The notes: generated by a model from the letters alone, not told the origin. A DNA stretch of 64,000 nucleotides from an uncultured Lachnospiraceae bacterium (GCA_947564305.1 CANOBT010000004.1:22815-86814), one strand, 5' to 3'. Counted from the stretch's first letter, positions 15,060 through 24,710 are shown. Program-made: numbers and translations.

Positions 15060-15089
15060 ATTATACTATATCAGGCTGCGATATTGCAA
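15060..15089 (-). promoter_or_regulatory. Sigma-70 promoter of the satellite BMC operon
   Basis: On the minus strand TTGCAA (15089-15084), an 18-nt spacer, and TATAAT (15065-15060). It is about 110 nt upstream of the first BMC-H start. Confidence 0.65.
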
Positions 15090-15121
15090 CCTAAGAAACA
15101 AGGGCAAATTAATTTTAAAAT

Positions 15122-15322
15122 TCACATTTTCATGGATACAATGTCTTCGACAGAGTAATCTGGTTGATCATATTTTTCCTTTGTATAATCTCCCTTCCCG
15201 CCATTATCATATTCCTCAAGATATCGCCCCATACCAATAGGACCTAATGCATTAATTAATGCCTCCGTACCTAATCTTTTAATTTCACTGGTTTTAAGAA
15301 TTTTCATCGTCTGGCTCATCAT
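15122..15322 (-). CDS. Small protein paired with the PIN-domain gene, probable antitoxin
   Basis: A 66-residue, charged protein without a recognised domain. It begins MMSQTMKILKTSEIKRLGTEAL and has a Gly/Asp/Tyr-rich C-terminal half (EEYDNGGKGDYTKEKYDQPD). The first ATG has GGAGG 9 nt upstream, inside the 3' end of the PIN gene, which it overlaps by 29 nt. Overlap with a PIN toxin and its small size suggest the antitoxin of a type II pair; the order is toxin first. The acidic C-terminus could wrap the toxin. The function is inferred from position. Confidence 0.65.
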   Translation of the reverse strand: MMSQTMKILKTSEIKRLGTEALINALGPIGMGRYLEEYDNGGKGDYTKEKYDQPDYSVEDIVSMKM

Positions 15323-15761
15323 ACTCGAACACCTCCATTACAAATTCTACTGGATTTTTAACATCTATTTTGCTACCTATTCGTTGACTTCCTTTCAAAA
15401 ATTTCACATCTGTAGTCAGCAAAACATCTGCCCCTGCTTCTGCACTCGCAAGATGCAGACTATCAAACGCCCTTATATTTGACATCTCTCTAATCTGAAT
15501 TGCTCTTTTCTCAATTCCAGTAGTTATCTTTATCACTTCAGTTATAAGCGCATTATAAACACTTCCTACATTATTTCTCTTTTCTTCATCTTTTATCTTC
15601 GACATTTCTATTTCCAATATATCTGAACCGGCAAGTTCTAATTCCCCATCATATACCTTCTGCATAACGATTAAGACTGCCTCTCGCTCTAAATAATTTT
15701 TGATATTTGTTCTATCATCAAATAAGCGATTATAACAACAATTATCTAAATATACTTTCAT
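15294..15761 (-). CDS. PIN-domain protein, probable VapC-like toxin
   Basis: This 155-residue PIN-domain protein is likely an RNase. The start MKVYLDNCCYNRLFDD contains the first metal-binding Asp (residue 6). A conserved acid occurs in the middle (SDILEIEMSK), and the later acidic cluster appears as RAFDSLHLASAEAGADVLLTTD, typical of PIN nucleases. VapC-like proteins cut tRNA or rRNA when the antitoxin is lost. It is followed by the small overlapping partner at 15122-15322. The pair has no link to the BMC genes and lies in an AT-richer patch, which suggests separate acquisition. Confidence 0.8.
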   Translation of the reverse strand: MKVYLDNCCYNRLFDDRTNIKNYLEREAVLIVMQKVYDGELELAGSDILEIEMSKIKDEEKRNNVGSVYNALITEVIKITTGIEKRAIQIREMSNIRAFDSLHLASAEAGADVLLTTDVKFLKGSQRIGSKIDVKNPVEFVMEVFEYDEPDDENS

Positions 15762-15909
15762 TTAGATCACCCCAACTTTCACCTCACTGCTTTCTTCTTG
15801 ATATACTATATTTAATAAAATCATAGTAATAATATATTTTATTATATAGTGATTCAAAGCAGTTCGCAACTGCCTCTCTCAAAATTGGCTTTATAAATTT
15901 TTGTGTTTT

Positions 15910-16458
15910 CTACACCTCTTTCATCATCCATTGAAGCAGCATAATGTGATATTCTTCATCTTTGATAATCCTTGCCAGAACCGCGTTGATATATCCATCT
16001 TTTATGATATCCATATGCATCCGATATTGACGGACCGCATCCTTCTCCGCCTCAATATCTGCCAATAACATTCTTTGGATATTTTCCGGTATTGTTAAGT
16101 ATTCCGGCGTCCACATCCGGCGTCCTCCATTTTGATATTTCGCCGTAAAATCAACATTTCCTCCCAACAGGCAAATGAGTTCTCCCAGTTTTTGTAAATG
16201 CATCATCTCTGCCATTGCGATTCCAAGGATTGTTTTTGCAAGCTGACACCTCTCATATGACAAACGATTTTCATTATTGATATATTGCGTTATTGCACTC
16301 AGTTCTGATACGGAGCCACAGTAATCAATGCTGAGCAGGTTGGCATATGCCTGATTTTTTTCTTTGACTTGAAGAGGCGGATAAGGTAGGTCAGCCATAA
16401 TTGGTTTTACACTCATAAAATTGCAGGAAGCCGTGATCGGATTACATTTTTCTTCCAT
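15910..16458 (-). CDS. Ferritin-like diiron protein
   Basis: A 182-residue protein with a four-helix ferritin-like core. The metal motifs are visible as two E-x-x-H pairs, AEMMHLQ (about residues 86-92) and DEEYHIM (about 168-174), plus the acidic helix ADIEAEKDAVRQYRMH. I chose the ATG at 16458 because GGAG lies just upstream; the ATG four codons earlier lacks a site. Relatives include rubrerythrin- and catalase-like oxidative stress proteins, but there is no rubredoxin domain. A role in iron or peroxide handling is likely; the substrate is unknown. The promoter region carries two TTAGAATA repeats (about 16536-16562). Confidence 0.7.
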   Translation of the reverse strand: MEEKCNPITASCNFMSVKPIMADLPYPPLQVKEKNQAYANLLSIDYCGSVSELSAITQYINNENRLSYERCQLAKTILGIAMAEMMHLQKLGELICLLGGNVDFTAKYQNGGRRMWTPEYLTIPENIQRMLLADIEAEKDAVRQYRMHMDIIKDGYINAVLARIIKDEEYHIMLLQWMMKEV

Positions 16459-16704
16459 AAAAATCTCCATTTTTTATATTGATTTCTATGATAGTATATT
16501 ATATGAATGGAAATGTATGCCAAATATAGGCAGTATTAGAATATTGTTTTCAATTAGAATAAAATCAATTTTTAAAATGAACCATGTTGATTTTATTTTT
16601 TTGAATTGATATACTGTAACTATCAAAAAGGGATGATATTGTCTATAACAAAATAAATTTCTCACAACTTTTTATTTACTAACCAAAAGAAAGGCAGGAA
16701 GCGC

Positions 16705-17421
16705 ATGTCTTCTATTACATCTGATATCCACACACATACTATCGCAAGCGGACACGGTTCCACAGCGACCATCACTGATATGGCGAAGGCCGCAGCAGCG
16801 CAAGGTTTGAAACTGCTCGGCATCTCCGACCACGGCCCGGCCACATTGGGAGGCGGAAGACCCTCTTATTTCCGCAGCCTGGCCCACGCCGCAAAGAACC
16901 GGCTGGGAGTCGAGATGCTTTACGGCGCAGAGGTGAATATCTTAGACAATCAAGGGACTTTAGATTTGGAGGACTCCATTTTAGAACATCTGGACTATGT
17001 CATTGCCAGCATTCACAAGCCTGTGAAAAAGCCAGGCACCATAGATGAAAATACAGCAGCCTATATTGCTGCCATGAAAAATCCATATGTCCGTATCATC
17101 GGACACTGTGACGATGTAAAATATCCGGTAGATTATGCCGCTCTTGTACAGGCTGCTATGGAGAATGACGTACTCCTGGAAATCAACAACAGCTCCCTGA
17201 GCCCGGAAGGATACCGCGGCAATACCCGATTCAATGATTTGATGATACTGAATCTGTGCAGGCATTACAACCATCCGGTCATTCTATCAAGCGACAGCCA
17301 TGGAACAGGAAATGTAGGTAATGTTTCCTATGCTCTGGAACTGGCAAAAACGGCAGAGATGCCGGAACAACTCATACTCAATTATTCAACCAAGGGTCTG
17401 AAATGCTTTTTAAGTCGATAA
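16705..17421 (+). CDS. PHP-domain phosphatase, YcdX-like
   Basis: This 238-residue polymerase-and-histidinol-phosphatase domain protein has metal-binding motifs DIHTHT (residues 7-12), GISDHGP, GAEVNI, IASIHKP, IGHCDD and SSDSHG. They match the trinuclear-metal YcdX branch, which hydrolyses phosphate monoesters. No neighbouring gene shares its orientation closely, and a terminator follows directly, so it is probably monocistronic. The natural substrate is not known. Confidence 0.85.
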   Translation: MSSITSDIHTHTIASGHGSTATITDMAKAAAAQGLKLLGISDHGPATLGGGRPSYFRSLAHAAKNRLGVEMLYGAEVNILDNQGTLDLEDSILEHLDYVIASIHKPVKKPGTIDENTAAYIAAMKNPYVRIIGHCDDVKYPVDYAALVQAAMENDVLLEINNSSLSPEGYRGNTRFNDLMILNLCRHYNHPVILSSDSHGTGNVGNVSYALELAKTAEMPEQLILNYSTKGLKCFLSR

Positions 17422-17430
17422 AGACTTTGC

Positions 17431-17456
17431 GGCCGCTCTCGTTATCTGGGACGGCC
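17431..17456 (+). terminator. Intrinsic terminator after the PHP gene
   Basis: GGCCG-C-TCTC ... GGGA-CGGCC, a stem of nine pairs with one bulged C, followed by TCTTTTAT. Confidence 0.7.
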
Positions 17457-17555
17457 TCTTTTATATCTGAAAATCTTATTGCCGCTGCTTTTGAATATTA
17501 CAAGTTTTCGTTACATGTCCTATCATAATAATTCCCATTTTTTTATTTCAAAGAA

Positions 17556-17584
17556 TTGACTTCCTTACATTTTCCTGCTATAGT
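17556..17584 (+). promoter_or_regulatory. Sigma-70 promoter of the marR-adh-aldh operon
   Basis: TTGACT (17556-17561), a 17-nt spacer, TATAGT (17579-17584). Confidence 0.7.
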
Positions 17585-17591
17585 CTATAAG

Positions 17592-17615
17592 GTTGAGATG
17601 TTGATTTCTCAACAT
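17592..17615 (+). promoter_or_regulatory. MarR-type operator
   Basis: ATGTTGA-TTTC-TCAACAT (17598-17615) is a perfect 7-4-7 palindrome, overlapping a second one, GTTGAGA-N8-TCTCAAC (17592-17613). The size and position at the expected transcript start fit autorepression by the MarR protein encoded downstream. Confidence 0.65.
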
Positions 17616-17722
17616 TTAACAAGATCTGCATGAAAGCAATACCTCTCCGTGGGCTGCTATATCCTTGCAGGTACAGTCTTATTTTTAACGTGAAAGCCCA
17701 CTAGACCAATAACGAGGTTCTT

Positions 17723-18175
17723 ATGATTCAACGATTTGAAAAATTTACAACTGGTATCACACGGATTTATAAAAGTATTCAAAAAATTAAGAAGCACAAA
17801 ATGAGCACCCTTGGACTGAAAGGCACTCATGTCATGTGCCTTTACTACCTTAGCCGGCATTCCGAGGGACTCACCGCTTCAAAGCTCTGCCAGCTCTGCA
17901 GTGAAGACAAAGCCGGAATCTCCCGAATCTTAGCGGATTTGGAACAAAAGAAGTTAATTCGTTATGAGCAGAATGAAGGCGGAAAAAAATATCGGGCAAA
18001 AGCATTGCTCACCAAAGAGGGACTGCATGAATCTCGGAAACTGACAAAGCTGATTCTACGTGCCGTAGAGGTCGGTGGAAAGGGACTTGCAGAAAAAGAA
18101 TTAGAAGTCTTTTACCGCGCTTTATTTATCATAGCAGATAATCTGGAACATGCTTGTTTAGAAATGGACGAGTAA
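17723..18175 (+). CDS. MarR-family transcriptional regulator
   Basis: This 150-residue winged-helix regulator has an N-terminal dimerisation helix. The recognition region is LTASKLCQLCSEDKAGISRILADLEQKKL (about 50-78), followed by the beta-wing GGKKYRAKALLTKEG. MarR proteins respond to small phenolic, oxidative or electrophilic ligands; the two cysteines in the recognition region (LCQLC) could serve redox sensing, which is inference. It heads an operon with an alcohol and an aldehyde dehydrogenase, so an aldehyde or alcohol signal is plausible. Confidence 0.88.
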   Translation: MIQRFEKFTTGITRIYKSIQKIKKHKMSTLGLKGTHVMCLYYLSRHSEGLTASKLCQLCSEDKAGISRILADLEQKKLIRYEQNEGGKKYRAKALLTKEGLHESRKLTKLILRAVEVGGKGLAEKELEVFYRALFIIADNLEHACLEMDE

Positions 18176-18254
18176 AAGCTTCAGGTCGTTGATGAACAGT
18201 CTGCTCATATGACGGCATAACAAAAATGAACAAACGAAAGGGGAACTGAACATT

Positions 18255-19454
18255 ATGAATCCAATCCGAAAAATCTATTGCAGGACATTTCAGACAGTAT
18301 TGAAGATTTCCATTCCGTTCCTGCCTTACCGAAAACCAAAGGTTGTAGGAAGTGTCAAAGCCCTTCCCGCAATCCTGAAAAAGAAAAAATGTGACCATGT
18401 GCTCATCATCACAGATGCGAGCATTGTAAAACTGGGTCTGACCAGACGTCTCGAAATGGCCCTGACTGAAAATGAAATTTCCTACACGATTTATGATAAA
18501 ACAGTTGCCAATCCTACCACAGCCAATGTGGATGAGGCTGTGGTAATGTATCTGGAAAATGGCTGCAATGCCATCATTGGTTTTGGCGGCGGTTCCAGTA
18601 TGGATTGTGCAAAGGGGGTGGGTATCCGTATTGCGAAACCCAAAAAGCCTCTCTCGAAAATGAAGGGTATCCTGAAGGTACATACCAGGCTCCCCCTTTT
18701 GATGGCGGTTCCCACAACAGCCGGAACCGGAAGCGAGACAACACTGGCTGCTGTCATTACCGATGCAGAAACCAGGCATAAATATGCAATCAACGATTTT
18801 CCATTGATTCCACGGTATGCTGTGTTGGACCCGAAAGTCACCGTAAGCCTTCCCAAATCGATTACCGCCACCACCGGTATGGACGCTCTGACACACGCGG
18901 TGGAAGCCTATATCGGTAATTCGACCACCAGAGGCACAAAAAAGGATGCTCTTTTGGCTGTCAAACTGATTTTTGAAAATATTGACACTGCATATAATGA
19001 AGGAAATAACATTGACGCAAGAAGGAATATGCTTCATGCATCTTTTTATGCAGGATGCGCATTTACCAAATCCTATGTCGGATACGTTCATGCGGTGGCT
19101 CACTCTCTCGGCGGAGAATACAATGTTCCCCATGGACTGGCTAATGCGGTTCTCCTTCCCTTCGTGTTGGAAGCTTACGGGGCCCGTGTCCACAAAAAGC
19201 TCTACAAACTGGCGCTGGCCGCCGGGCTTGTTGAAAAGGGCACACCTTACGAAGAAGCCGCTCACATTTTCATTGGCGCTGTCAAAGATATGAAGAAACG
19301 TTTTGGCATCGGGGATACCATCAAGGAAATCAAAGAGGAAGATATTCCAAAGCTTTCCCATTATGCGGACAAAGAGGCCAATCCTCTCTATCCGGTTCCC
19401 GTATTGATGAATGCAGAGGAACTGCAGCAATTTTATTATCTCGTATTGGAATAA
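18255..19454 (+). CDS. Iron-containing alcohol dehydrogenase
   Basis: This 399-residue group III alcohol dehydrogenase has the NAD(P) motif GFGGGSSMDCAKG, the PTTAGTGSE segment and the metal-binding region TGMDALTHAVEAY through HAVAHSLGGEYNVPHGLANA, with the expected Asp and His ligands. Relatives interconvert aldehydes and alcohols with NADH. It is encoded with an aldehyde dehydrogenase under MarR control, which suggests aldehyde detoxification or fermentation. A lactaldehyde reductase role for the BMC pathway is possible, since none is evident in the BMC operon, but nothing in the sequence ties it to that. Confidence 0.9.
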   Translation: MNPIRKIYCRTFQTVLKISIPFLPYRKPKVVGSVKALPAILKKKKCDHVLIITDASIVKLGLTRRLEMALTENEISYTIYDKTVANPTTANVDEAVVMYLENGCNAIIGFGGGSSMDCAKGVGIRIAKPKKPLSKMKGILKVHTRLPLLMAVPTTAGTGSETTLAAVITDAETRHKYAINDFPLIPRYAVLDPKVTVSLPKSITATTGMDALTHAVEAYIGNSTTRGTKKDALLAVKLIFENIDTAYNEGNNIDARRNMLHASFYAGCAFTKSYVGYVHAVAHSLGGEYNVPHGLANAVLLPFVLEAYGARVHKKLYKLALAAGLVEKGTPYEEAAHIFIGAVKDMKKRFGIGDTIKEIKEEDIPKLSHYADKEANPLYPVPVLMNAEELQQFYYLVLE

Positions 19455-19474
19455 AATGAAACGGAGAAAACATC

Positions 19475-20854
19475 ATGACAGAAGCAGAAATCAAACAGAT
19501 TGTACAAAAACACCGCACTTATTTTTATACAGGCGCCACCTTGAATGTGTCTTATAGAATCCACGTTCTTACAAAGTTGAAAGCCAGTATTTTAAAGAAT
19601 GAAGAAAAAATCCACGAAGCGCTGAAACAAGATTTAGGAAAAAGCGAATTTGAAAGCTATATGTGCGAGACCGGATTAGTCCTCAGTGAAATCAGCCATA
19701 TGCTGAAACATATCCATTCCTATACAAAAGAGAAAACCGTTTGGACTCCTCTGGCGCAGTTTGCGTCCAGAAGTTACAAAAAGCCTTCCCCGCACGGCGT
19801 CGTGCTCATCATGAGCCCATGGAATTATCCATTTTTGCTGACACTGGACCCGCTTGTAGATGCCATTGCCGCCGGAAATACAGTCGTGCTCAAACCCAGC
19901 GCATACTCTCCGCATACAAGTGAAATCATCCGCAAGATTGTCCAGGAATGCTTTGACGAAAAATACGTATCCGTGGTCACCGGTGGACGCGCAGAAAACG
20001 CCTGTCTCCTAAACGAACACTTTGATTATATTTTCTTCACCGGCAGTCAGGCTGTCGGCAGGGAAGTGATGAAAAAAGCTTCCGAGCATCTCACTCCTGT
20101 CACCCTGGAGCTGGGCGGGAAAAGCCCCTGTATCATAGAAAAAAGTGCAAATATCAAACTGGCTGCAAAAAGGGTTGTATTCGGAAAATATCTGAATTGC
20201 GGACAAACCTGTGTAGCCCCCGATTATATTTACTGCGACCGTGCGATAAAGGACAAATTTGTCAAAGAAGTCAAGCGGCAAGTTCAAAAGCAGTATGGAA
20301 AACAGCCATTACAAAACTCAGACTATGGAAAGATTATCAATGAAAAACATTTTGACAGGATTTTAGGATTGATTGACCCGAATAAAGTGGTCTTTGGCGG
20401 AACCTCCAATCGAAGCGCCCTGCGGATTGAGCCTACGGCCATGGATAATGTAACGTTCGGCGACGCTGTCATGCAGGAGGAGATTTTCGGACCATTAATG
20501 CCTGTACTTACCTACGATACCTTGGATGAAGCCATCCGCAATATCAACGCGCTTCCCCATCCGTTGGCGCTCTATATTTTTACTGAAAATAGAGAAGCGG
20601 CCAAAAAAGTCACCTCCCGCTGCGGCTTCGGCGGCGGCTGCGTCAACGATACCATCATTCATCTTGCGACCAGCGAGATGGGCTTCGGCGGATTTGGCGA
20701 AAGCGGCATGGGCTCCTATCATGGGAAGGACGGATTTGACACCTTCTCCCACTATAAAAGTATTGTAGATAAAAAAACATGGCTCGATCTTCCTATGCGC
20801 TACCAGCCTTATAAAAAATGGAATGAAAAATTGGTACGTATGTTTTTGAAATAG
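19475..20854 (+). CDS. Class 3 aldehyde dehydrogenase
   Basis: This 459-residue NAD(P)-dependent, non-acylating aldehyde dehydrogenase has general base Glu212 (LELGGKSP), catalytic Cys246 (NCGQTCVAPD), the SPWNYPF and FTGSQAVG cofactor segments, and the C-terminal GESGMGSYHGKDGFDTFSH signature of the class 3/YwdH group. These enzymes oxidise fatty or aromatic aldehydes to acids. It starts 21 nt after the alcohol dehydrogenase stop and is followed by a terminator, so it is the last gene of the MarR operon. Confidence 0.92.
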   Translation: MTEAEIKQIVQKHRTYFYTGATLNVSYRIHVLTKLKASILKNEEKIHEALKQDLGKSEFESYMCETGLVLSEISHMLKHIHSYTKEKTVWTPLAQFASRSYKKPSPHGVVLIMSPWNYPFLLTLDPLVDAIAAGNTVVLKPSAYSPHTSEIIRKIVQECFDEKYVSVVTGGRAENACLLNEHFDYIFFTGSQAVGREVMKKASEHLTPVTLELGGKSPCIIEKSANIKLAAKRVVFGKYLNCGQTCVAPDYIYCDRAIKDKFVKEVKRQVQKQYGKQPLQNSDYGKIINEKHFDRILGLIDPNKVVFGGTSNRSALRIEPTAMDNVTFGDAVMQEEIFGPLMPVLTYDTLDEAIRNINALPHPLALYIFTENREAAKKVTSRCGFGGGCVNDTIIHLATSEMGFGGFGESGMGSYHGKDGFDTFSHYKSIVDKKTWLDLPMRYQPYKKWNEKLVRMFLK

Positions 20855-20890
20855 ACTGGTACAGATATTTTTGAAGCATAAAACGTATAA

Positions 20891-20919
20891 AGGGATACCG
20901 CATCTTCCACGGTATCCCT
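20891..20919 (+). terminator. Terminator of the MarR operon
   Basis: AGGGATACC (20891-20899) and GGTATCCCT (20911-20919) form a perfect 9-bp stem, followed by AATTTTAT. Confidence 0.75.
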
Positions 20920-21003
20920 AATTTTATAATATTATTATCTATGCCTGCGCCGAAATAGTTTCTTCTGCTGTCTGCGCTTGCACAATCGTAATATTTTCTG
21001 CTA

Positions 21004-22686
21004 TCAGTGCCCACGTAACCGGAATTTTTCCACGGAAACTTTCAGCTCCTCTGCCTGTCCATGTAACTCTTCTGCGGAAAATGCTGACTTTTCTGCTGTC
21101 GCGGCATTAGTCTGGACTACGCTTGAAATCTGTTCCATTCCCTGTGTAAGCTGCCGAAGCGCCTCTACCTGCTGGGTCGCTGAATCTGCAATCCGCTCTA
21201 CCAGTTCTGTTGATTTACGCGCACCGGAAACTCCCACTGCAAGCGCCTCTGTCGTATCCACAGATAACGCCGTACCCTGTTCTACCAACTTCATAGACTC
21301 TTCAATCAATGTGGTAATGTTCTTTGCCGATGCAGCACTCTTATTTGCCAGACTCTGCACCTCATCCGCTACGACTGCAAATCCCTTTCCGGTCTCCCCG
21401 GCACGGGCCGCCTCTACAGCCGCATTCAATGCCAGAATATTGGTCTGGAAGGAAATATCTTCGATGGTCTTAATAATACCGCCAATCTCATGAGAAGACT
21501 TGGAAATATTCTCCATAGAAGCCGTCAATTCTCTCATCTTCGTATTACAAAGTTCCAACTGAGCCGTCGCATCCATAGAACTCTTCCTTGCATGATCCGC
21601 ATCCGTCGAAGTACTGTCCACCTGCTCCGACAACTGCTGAATACTTGCCGTCAATTCTTCTACGGCCGAAGCCTGCTCCACAGTACCCTTGGAAAGAATC
21701 TGCGCACCGGTAGCCACCTGTTGAGATTCCGCCGTAACCCGTTCGGCTGTCTGATTAATCTGTAAAAGTGCCACATTGAAAGAATCCAAAATCTGTCTCA
21801 TAGCCTTCTGGATTGGCTGGAACTCTCCCCGGTAATCATTGCCAATGGACAGATCCATATTGCCCTGCGCCATCTCAGCCAATTTGAAATCAATATCCTG
21901 AATAATCTTCTTCAGTTCCCGCTTCGTCTCATGGATAGACTCTACTAGCCTTCCAATCTCAGACGTATCCGATTCCAAAACAAAATCTGCCGAAAGATTA
22001 CCGACAGCAATCTCTCCCATCTGATCCTTCACCGCAATCACAGGCGAAAGGACACGCTTTCTGGTGATCACCAGATTGGTCACCTGCAGGATTCCAACCA
22101 CAAACAACGCAATTACCATACAGATTTTCATGATATCTGCTGCTTTTCCTAGACGTATCACTTTTTCCATAGCCCTCTGGTCAATGGCATTTAAAAATTC
22201 TTCCTTCAAAGCATTGGTTTTCGCAACCGCCGCACTATATTCGTCCCCGTATACATACTCCAATGCCGCAGTCGTACGCCCTGACTCAACCTTTGCCATA
22301 GCCTCCTCTTCCAACGGAACCAACGAATTGGAAATCTCGGACATCTGATCGATCATCGCCTGCTCTTCATCCGTAATTCCAATCTCCTGCATGGCAGCAA
22401 TGCCGCCCTCACGATTCTTTTGGTTGTTGACCTCATCCATGTAAGCGTCGTAATACTCCTTATTCCCTGTTGCCGCATAAGCCCGCACGTCATTCGTCAA
22501 AAGAGAGGATGCATTCATAAACCGATTCGCATCATATGTAAGGTTAAACCTTTCCTCATTTGCATTGCTAAGCTGCTTACTCACACTGACCTGTAAAAAC
22601 ATAATGATGAGCACAACAAAAAGCGCAAAAATAGACGCTCCGTTTAAAATCAAAGTCAGCGTTGATTGATTCATTGTTTTTTTCAT
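21004..22686 (-). CDS. Methyl-accepting chemotaxis protein
   Basis: A chemoreceptor of about 560 residues. It has an N-terminal membrane helix (about 10-32), a periplasmic-side four-helix-bundle sensor (about 33-185, with [20 protein letters not shown]), a second membrane helix (about 188-208), a HAMP domain, and a cytoplasmic signalling domain with the highly conserved tip ([19 protein letters not shown]). I prefer the ATG at 22686, with GGAGG 10 nt upstream, over the GTG at 22695. No flagellar or che genes are nearby, so it is an orphan receptor feeding a system elsewhere; the ligand is unknown. Confidence 0.93.
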   Translation of the reverse strand: MKKTMNQSTLTLILNGASIFALFVVLIIMFLQVSVSKQLSNANEERFNLTYDANRFMNASSLLTNDVRAYAATGNKEYYDAYMDEVNNQKNREGGIAAMQEIGITDEEQAMIDQMSEISNSLVPLEEEAMAKVESGRTTAALEYVYGDEYSAAVAKTNALKEEFLNAIDQRAMEKVIRLGKAADIMKICMVIALFVVGILQVTNLVITRKRVLSPVIAVKDQMGEIAVGNLSADFVLESDTSEIGRLVESIHETKRELKKIIQDIDFKLAEMAQGNMDLSIGNDYRGEFQPIQKAMRQILDSFNVALLQINQTAERVTAESQQVATGAQILSKGTVEQASAVEELTASIQQLSEQVDSTSTDADHARKSSMDATAQLELCNTKMRELTASMENISKSSHEIGGIIKTIEDISFQTNILALNAAVEAARAGETGKGFAVVADEVQSLANKSAASAKNITTLIEESMKLVEQGTALSVDTTEALAVGVSGARKSTELVERIADSATQQVEALRQLTQGMEQISSVVQTNAATAEKSAFSAEELHGQAEELKVSVEKFRLRGH

Positions 22687-22908
22687 TTTGACCACTCCTC
22701 CCGGTATATGGCAGATACGGCCTGTCTCCCGCTGCCGCTCTCCCTATTACGCTCCCCCACCAGAAAACAGTCAAAATTCTTATCTCAAGTGAAAAAGCAC
22801 CCTCAAAAATCTTTTTTTCTATTTTACCTAAATATGACAGGAATTTCAACACAATAGCCAAAAATTCTTCTTATTTTTTACAATTTTCTGTATTTATACC
22901 GTTTAAAA

Positions 22909-22949
22909 AAATATCGTATCTGTATGTTATATACACAGATACGATATTT
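22909..22949 (-). terminator. Terminator of the symporter gene
   Basis: Two perfect 15-nt arms (22909-22923 and 22935-22949) with an 11-nt loop; the minus strand continues into a run of T. It may also act on plus-strand readthrough. Confidence 0.85.
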
Positions 22950-22955
22950 CTACAA

Positions 22956-24437
22956 TCAGGCGTCTTCTTTCTTCTGTACAACTGCACAAACGAGGATAAA
23001 ACTAAGAAACAACACTGCCGCTGCCATCCAGCCTGTCAGCACCGCAGCCCCCTGCTCTGCAAATTTGTCATAATAGCCTTTCAGATAAATCACAATGATG
23101 ATCAAAGGCAGAACATAGGATACATAGCCCTTTAATGCACTTGGAAACCGAAGTCCTTTCCCCGTATTGGCCTCTTCCAGGAAACGCTCCCAGCCCCATC
23201 CATTTTTTCTCGTACAAAAAAGCACATATCCCAGACATCCAAGCGGAAGCAGGTTATTGGAAACAATGAAATCTTCCAAATCCATAATATTTGTTCCGGC
23301 GCCCAAAGGCTCAAATCCAGACAACACATTAAAGCCAAGGACACAGGGCATACTCAGCACGATCATCAATATCGCACTTACCAGGACACTTTTATTTCTC
23401 GACCAGCCAAAAATGTCAATATCAAAAGAAATAATATTTTCAAACACAGCCACAATGGTGGTAAACGCCGCAAAAGTCAAAAACAGGAAGAAAAGGGCCC
23501 CCCAGAGCCGTCCCCCCGGCATCTGCGCAAATATATTCGGAATCGTGATAAATATCAGGCTTGGTCCGGCCCCAGGCTCAATGCCAAAAGCAAAGCAGGA
23601 TGGAATAATAATGAATCCCGCCATCAATGCTACAAGGGTATCCAACGCAGTAATGCTGACCGCTTCCCCTGCAAGACTTCTTTCCTTGCCAATATAGCTT
23701 CCGAATATCATCATAGCCCCCACACCGATAGAAAGTGTAAAAAATGCCTGGCTCATTGCGCCAAAGATGACATTTCCAATTCCGATTTCCATCATCTGCT
23801 GAAAATCCGGTACCAGGTAGAAGCTGATTCCCTCTCCTGCTCCTTCCAGAAAGACCGAATGAACCGCAAGAACTATCATAATAATAAGAAGCGCTGACAT
23901 CATGAATTTGGATACCCGCTCAATCCCCTTCTGTATTCCGAACTGGCAGACTGCAAAACCAAGAACACAGATTAAAACTGTCCAGAAAGCCATCACCGGT
24001 GCGCTCCCCAGCATATCAGAAAATCCTGCCGACACTTCTTCCGCAGATGCTCCCGCAAATTCTCCTCTGATGCTGCGGTAACAATAATAAATCATCCATC
24101 CCCCCACTGTTGTGTAGAACATCATGAGCAGATAACTCCCAATGACCCCGACCCATTTCGTTACATGCCAGCTGGAACCTTCCGGCTCTAATTTCTCAAA
24201 TCCTGCTGCCACGCTGCGGCCGCTTCCCCGGCCAATGGCAAATTCACAGGTTAAAACCGGAATTCCCAGAATCAGCAGGAATACCAGGTAAATCAGAATA
24301 AACGCCGCTCCTCCATATTCCCCACACATGTATGGAAACTTCCATACATTCCCGATCCCGATGGCACATCCGGCCGATACCAGGATAAATCCCAGTCTGG
24401 AACCAAATTTCTCTCGTTTCACTTTATTCTCCTCCAT
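22956..24437 (-). CDS. Sodium:neurotransmitter symporter-family transporter
   Basis: A 493-residue membrane protein of the NSS/LeuT family, about 11-12 helices. The signature in the first helix, SAGCAIGIGNVWKFPYM (about 22-38), is the sodium and substrate site of this family. Bacterial members import amino acids such as leucine, tryptophan or tyrosine with Na+. The gene is monocistronic, with an AT-rich upstream region and a strong terminator. The substrate cannot be read from the sequence. Confidence 0.93.
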   Translation of the reverse strand: MEENKVKREKFGSRLGFILVSAGCAIGIGNVWKFPYMCGEYGGAAFILIYLVFLLILGIPVLTCEFAIGRGSGRSVAAGFEKLEPEGSSWHVTKWVGVIGSYLLMMFYTTVGGWMIYYCYRSIRGEFAGASAEEVSAGFSDMLGSAPVMAFWTVLICVLGFAVCQFGIQKGIERVSKFMMSALLIIMIVLAVHSVFLEGAGEGISFYLVPDFQQMMEIGIGNVIFGAMSQAFFTLSIGVGAMMIFGSYIGKERSLAGEAVSITALDTLVALMAGFIIIPSCFAFGIEPGAGPSLIFITIPNIFAQMPGGRLWGALFFLFLTFAAFTTIVAVFENIISFDIDIFGWSRNKSVLVSAILMIVLSMPCVLGFNVLSGFEPLGAGTNIMDLEDFIVSNNLLPLGCLGYVLFCTRKNGWGWERFLEEANTGKGLRFPSALKGYVSYVLPLIIIVIYLKGYYDKFAEQGAAVLTGWMAAAVLFLSFILVCAVVQKKEDA

Positions 24438-24710
24438 ATAGTCTGTCAGTCAGAATAATCTGTAACTATTATTTTGAGACAGCTCTTTAAAATTTTTCCA
24501 AATAACTTTAACACATGAAAATCATTTTGTCTACTTGCAGCATAAACTTGTTTTTCCCAATCGTCATGATATATTAGCTAGTAATTCATCAAAAAAGTCA
24601 AAATAATATAATTTTTATCTACAATTTTGCAAGATTTTCCAGTAAAGATAGGATATAATATGATTAATTCATCATTCAGATTGATTACAATATAGAAGGA
24701 GGCGTTAAAT

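Larger units (their letters stand above)
17457..17722 (+). promoter_or_regulatory. Long leader and control region of the MarR operon
   Basis: This gap of about 270 nt holds the promoter at 17556-17584, the operator at 17592-17615 and a leader of about 110 nt. Near its end GTGGGCT (about 17649) can pair with AGCCCAC (about 17695). No ORF is seen. Confidence 0.55.

Noticed and set aside
16605..16626. TTGATA-N9-TATCAA inverted repeat before the PHP gene
   Set aside because: AT-rich short arms with no matching promoter geometry; could be chance.
18129..19430. 433-residue minus-strand ORF opposite the iron alcohol dehydrogenase gene
   Set aside because: It lies wholly antisense to a gene with clear family motifs, is Cys/His/Phe-rich like a shadow frame, and has no credible ribosome site.
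22687..22800. Possible cyclic-di-GMP riboswitch before the chemoreceptor gene
   Set aside because: The leader is G-rich, but the conserved GEMM core segments could not be found.
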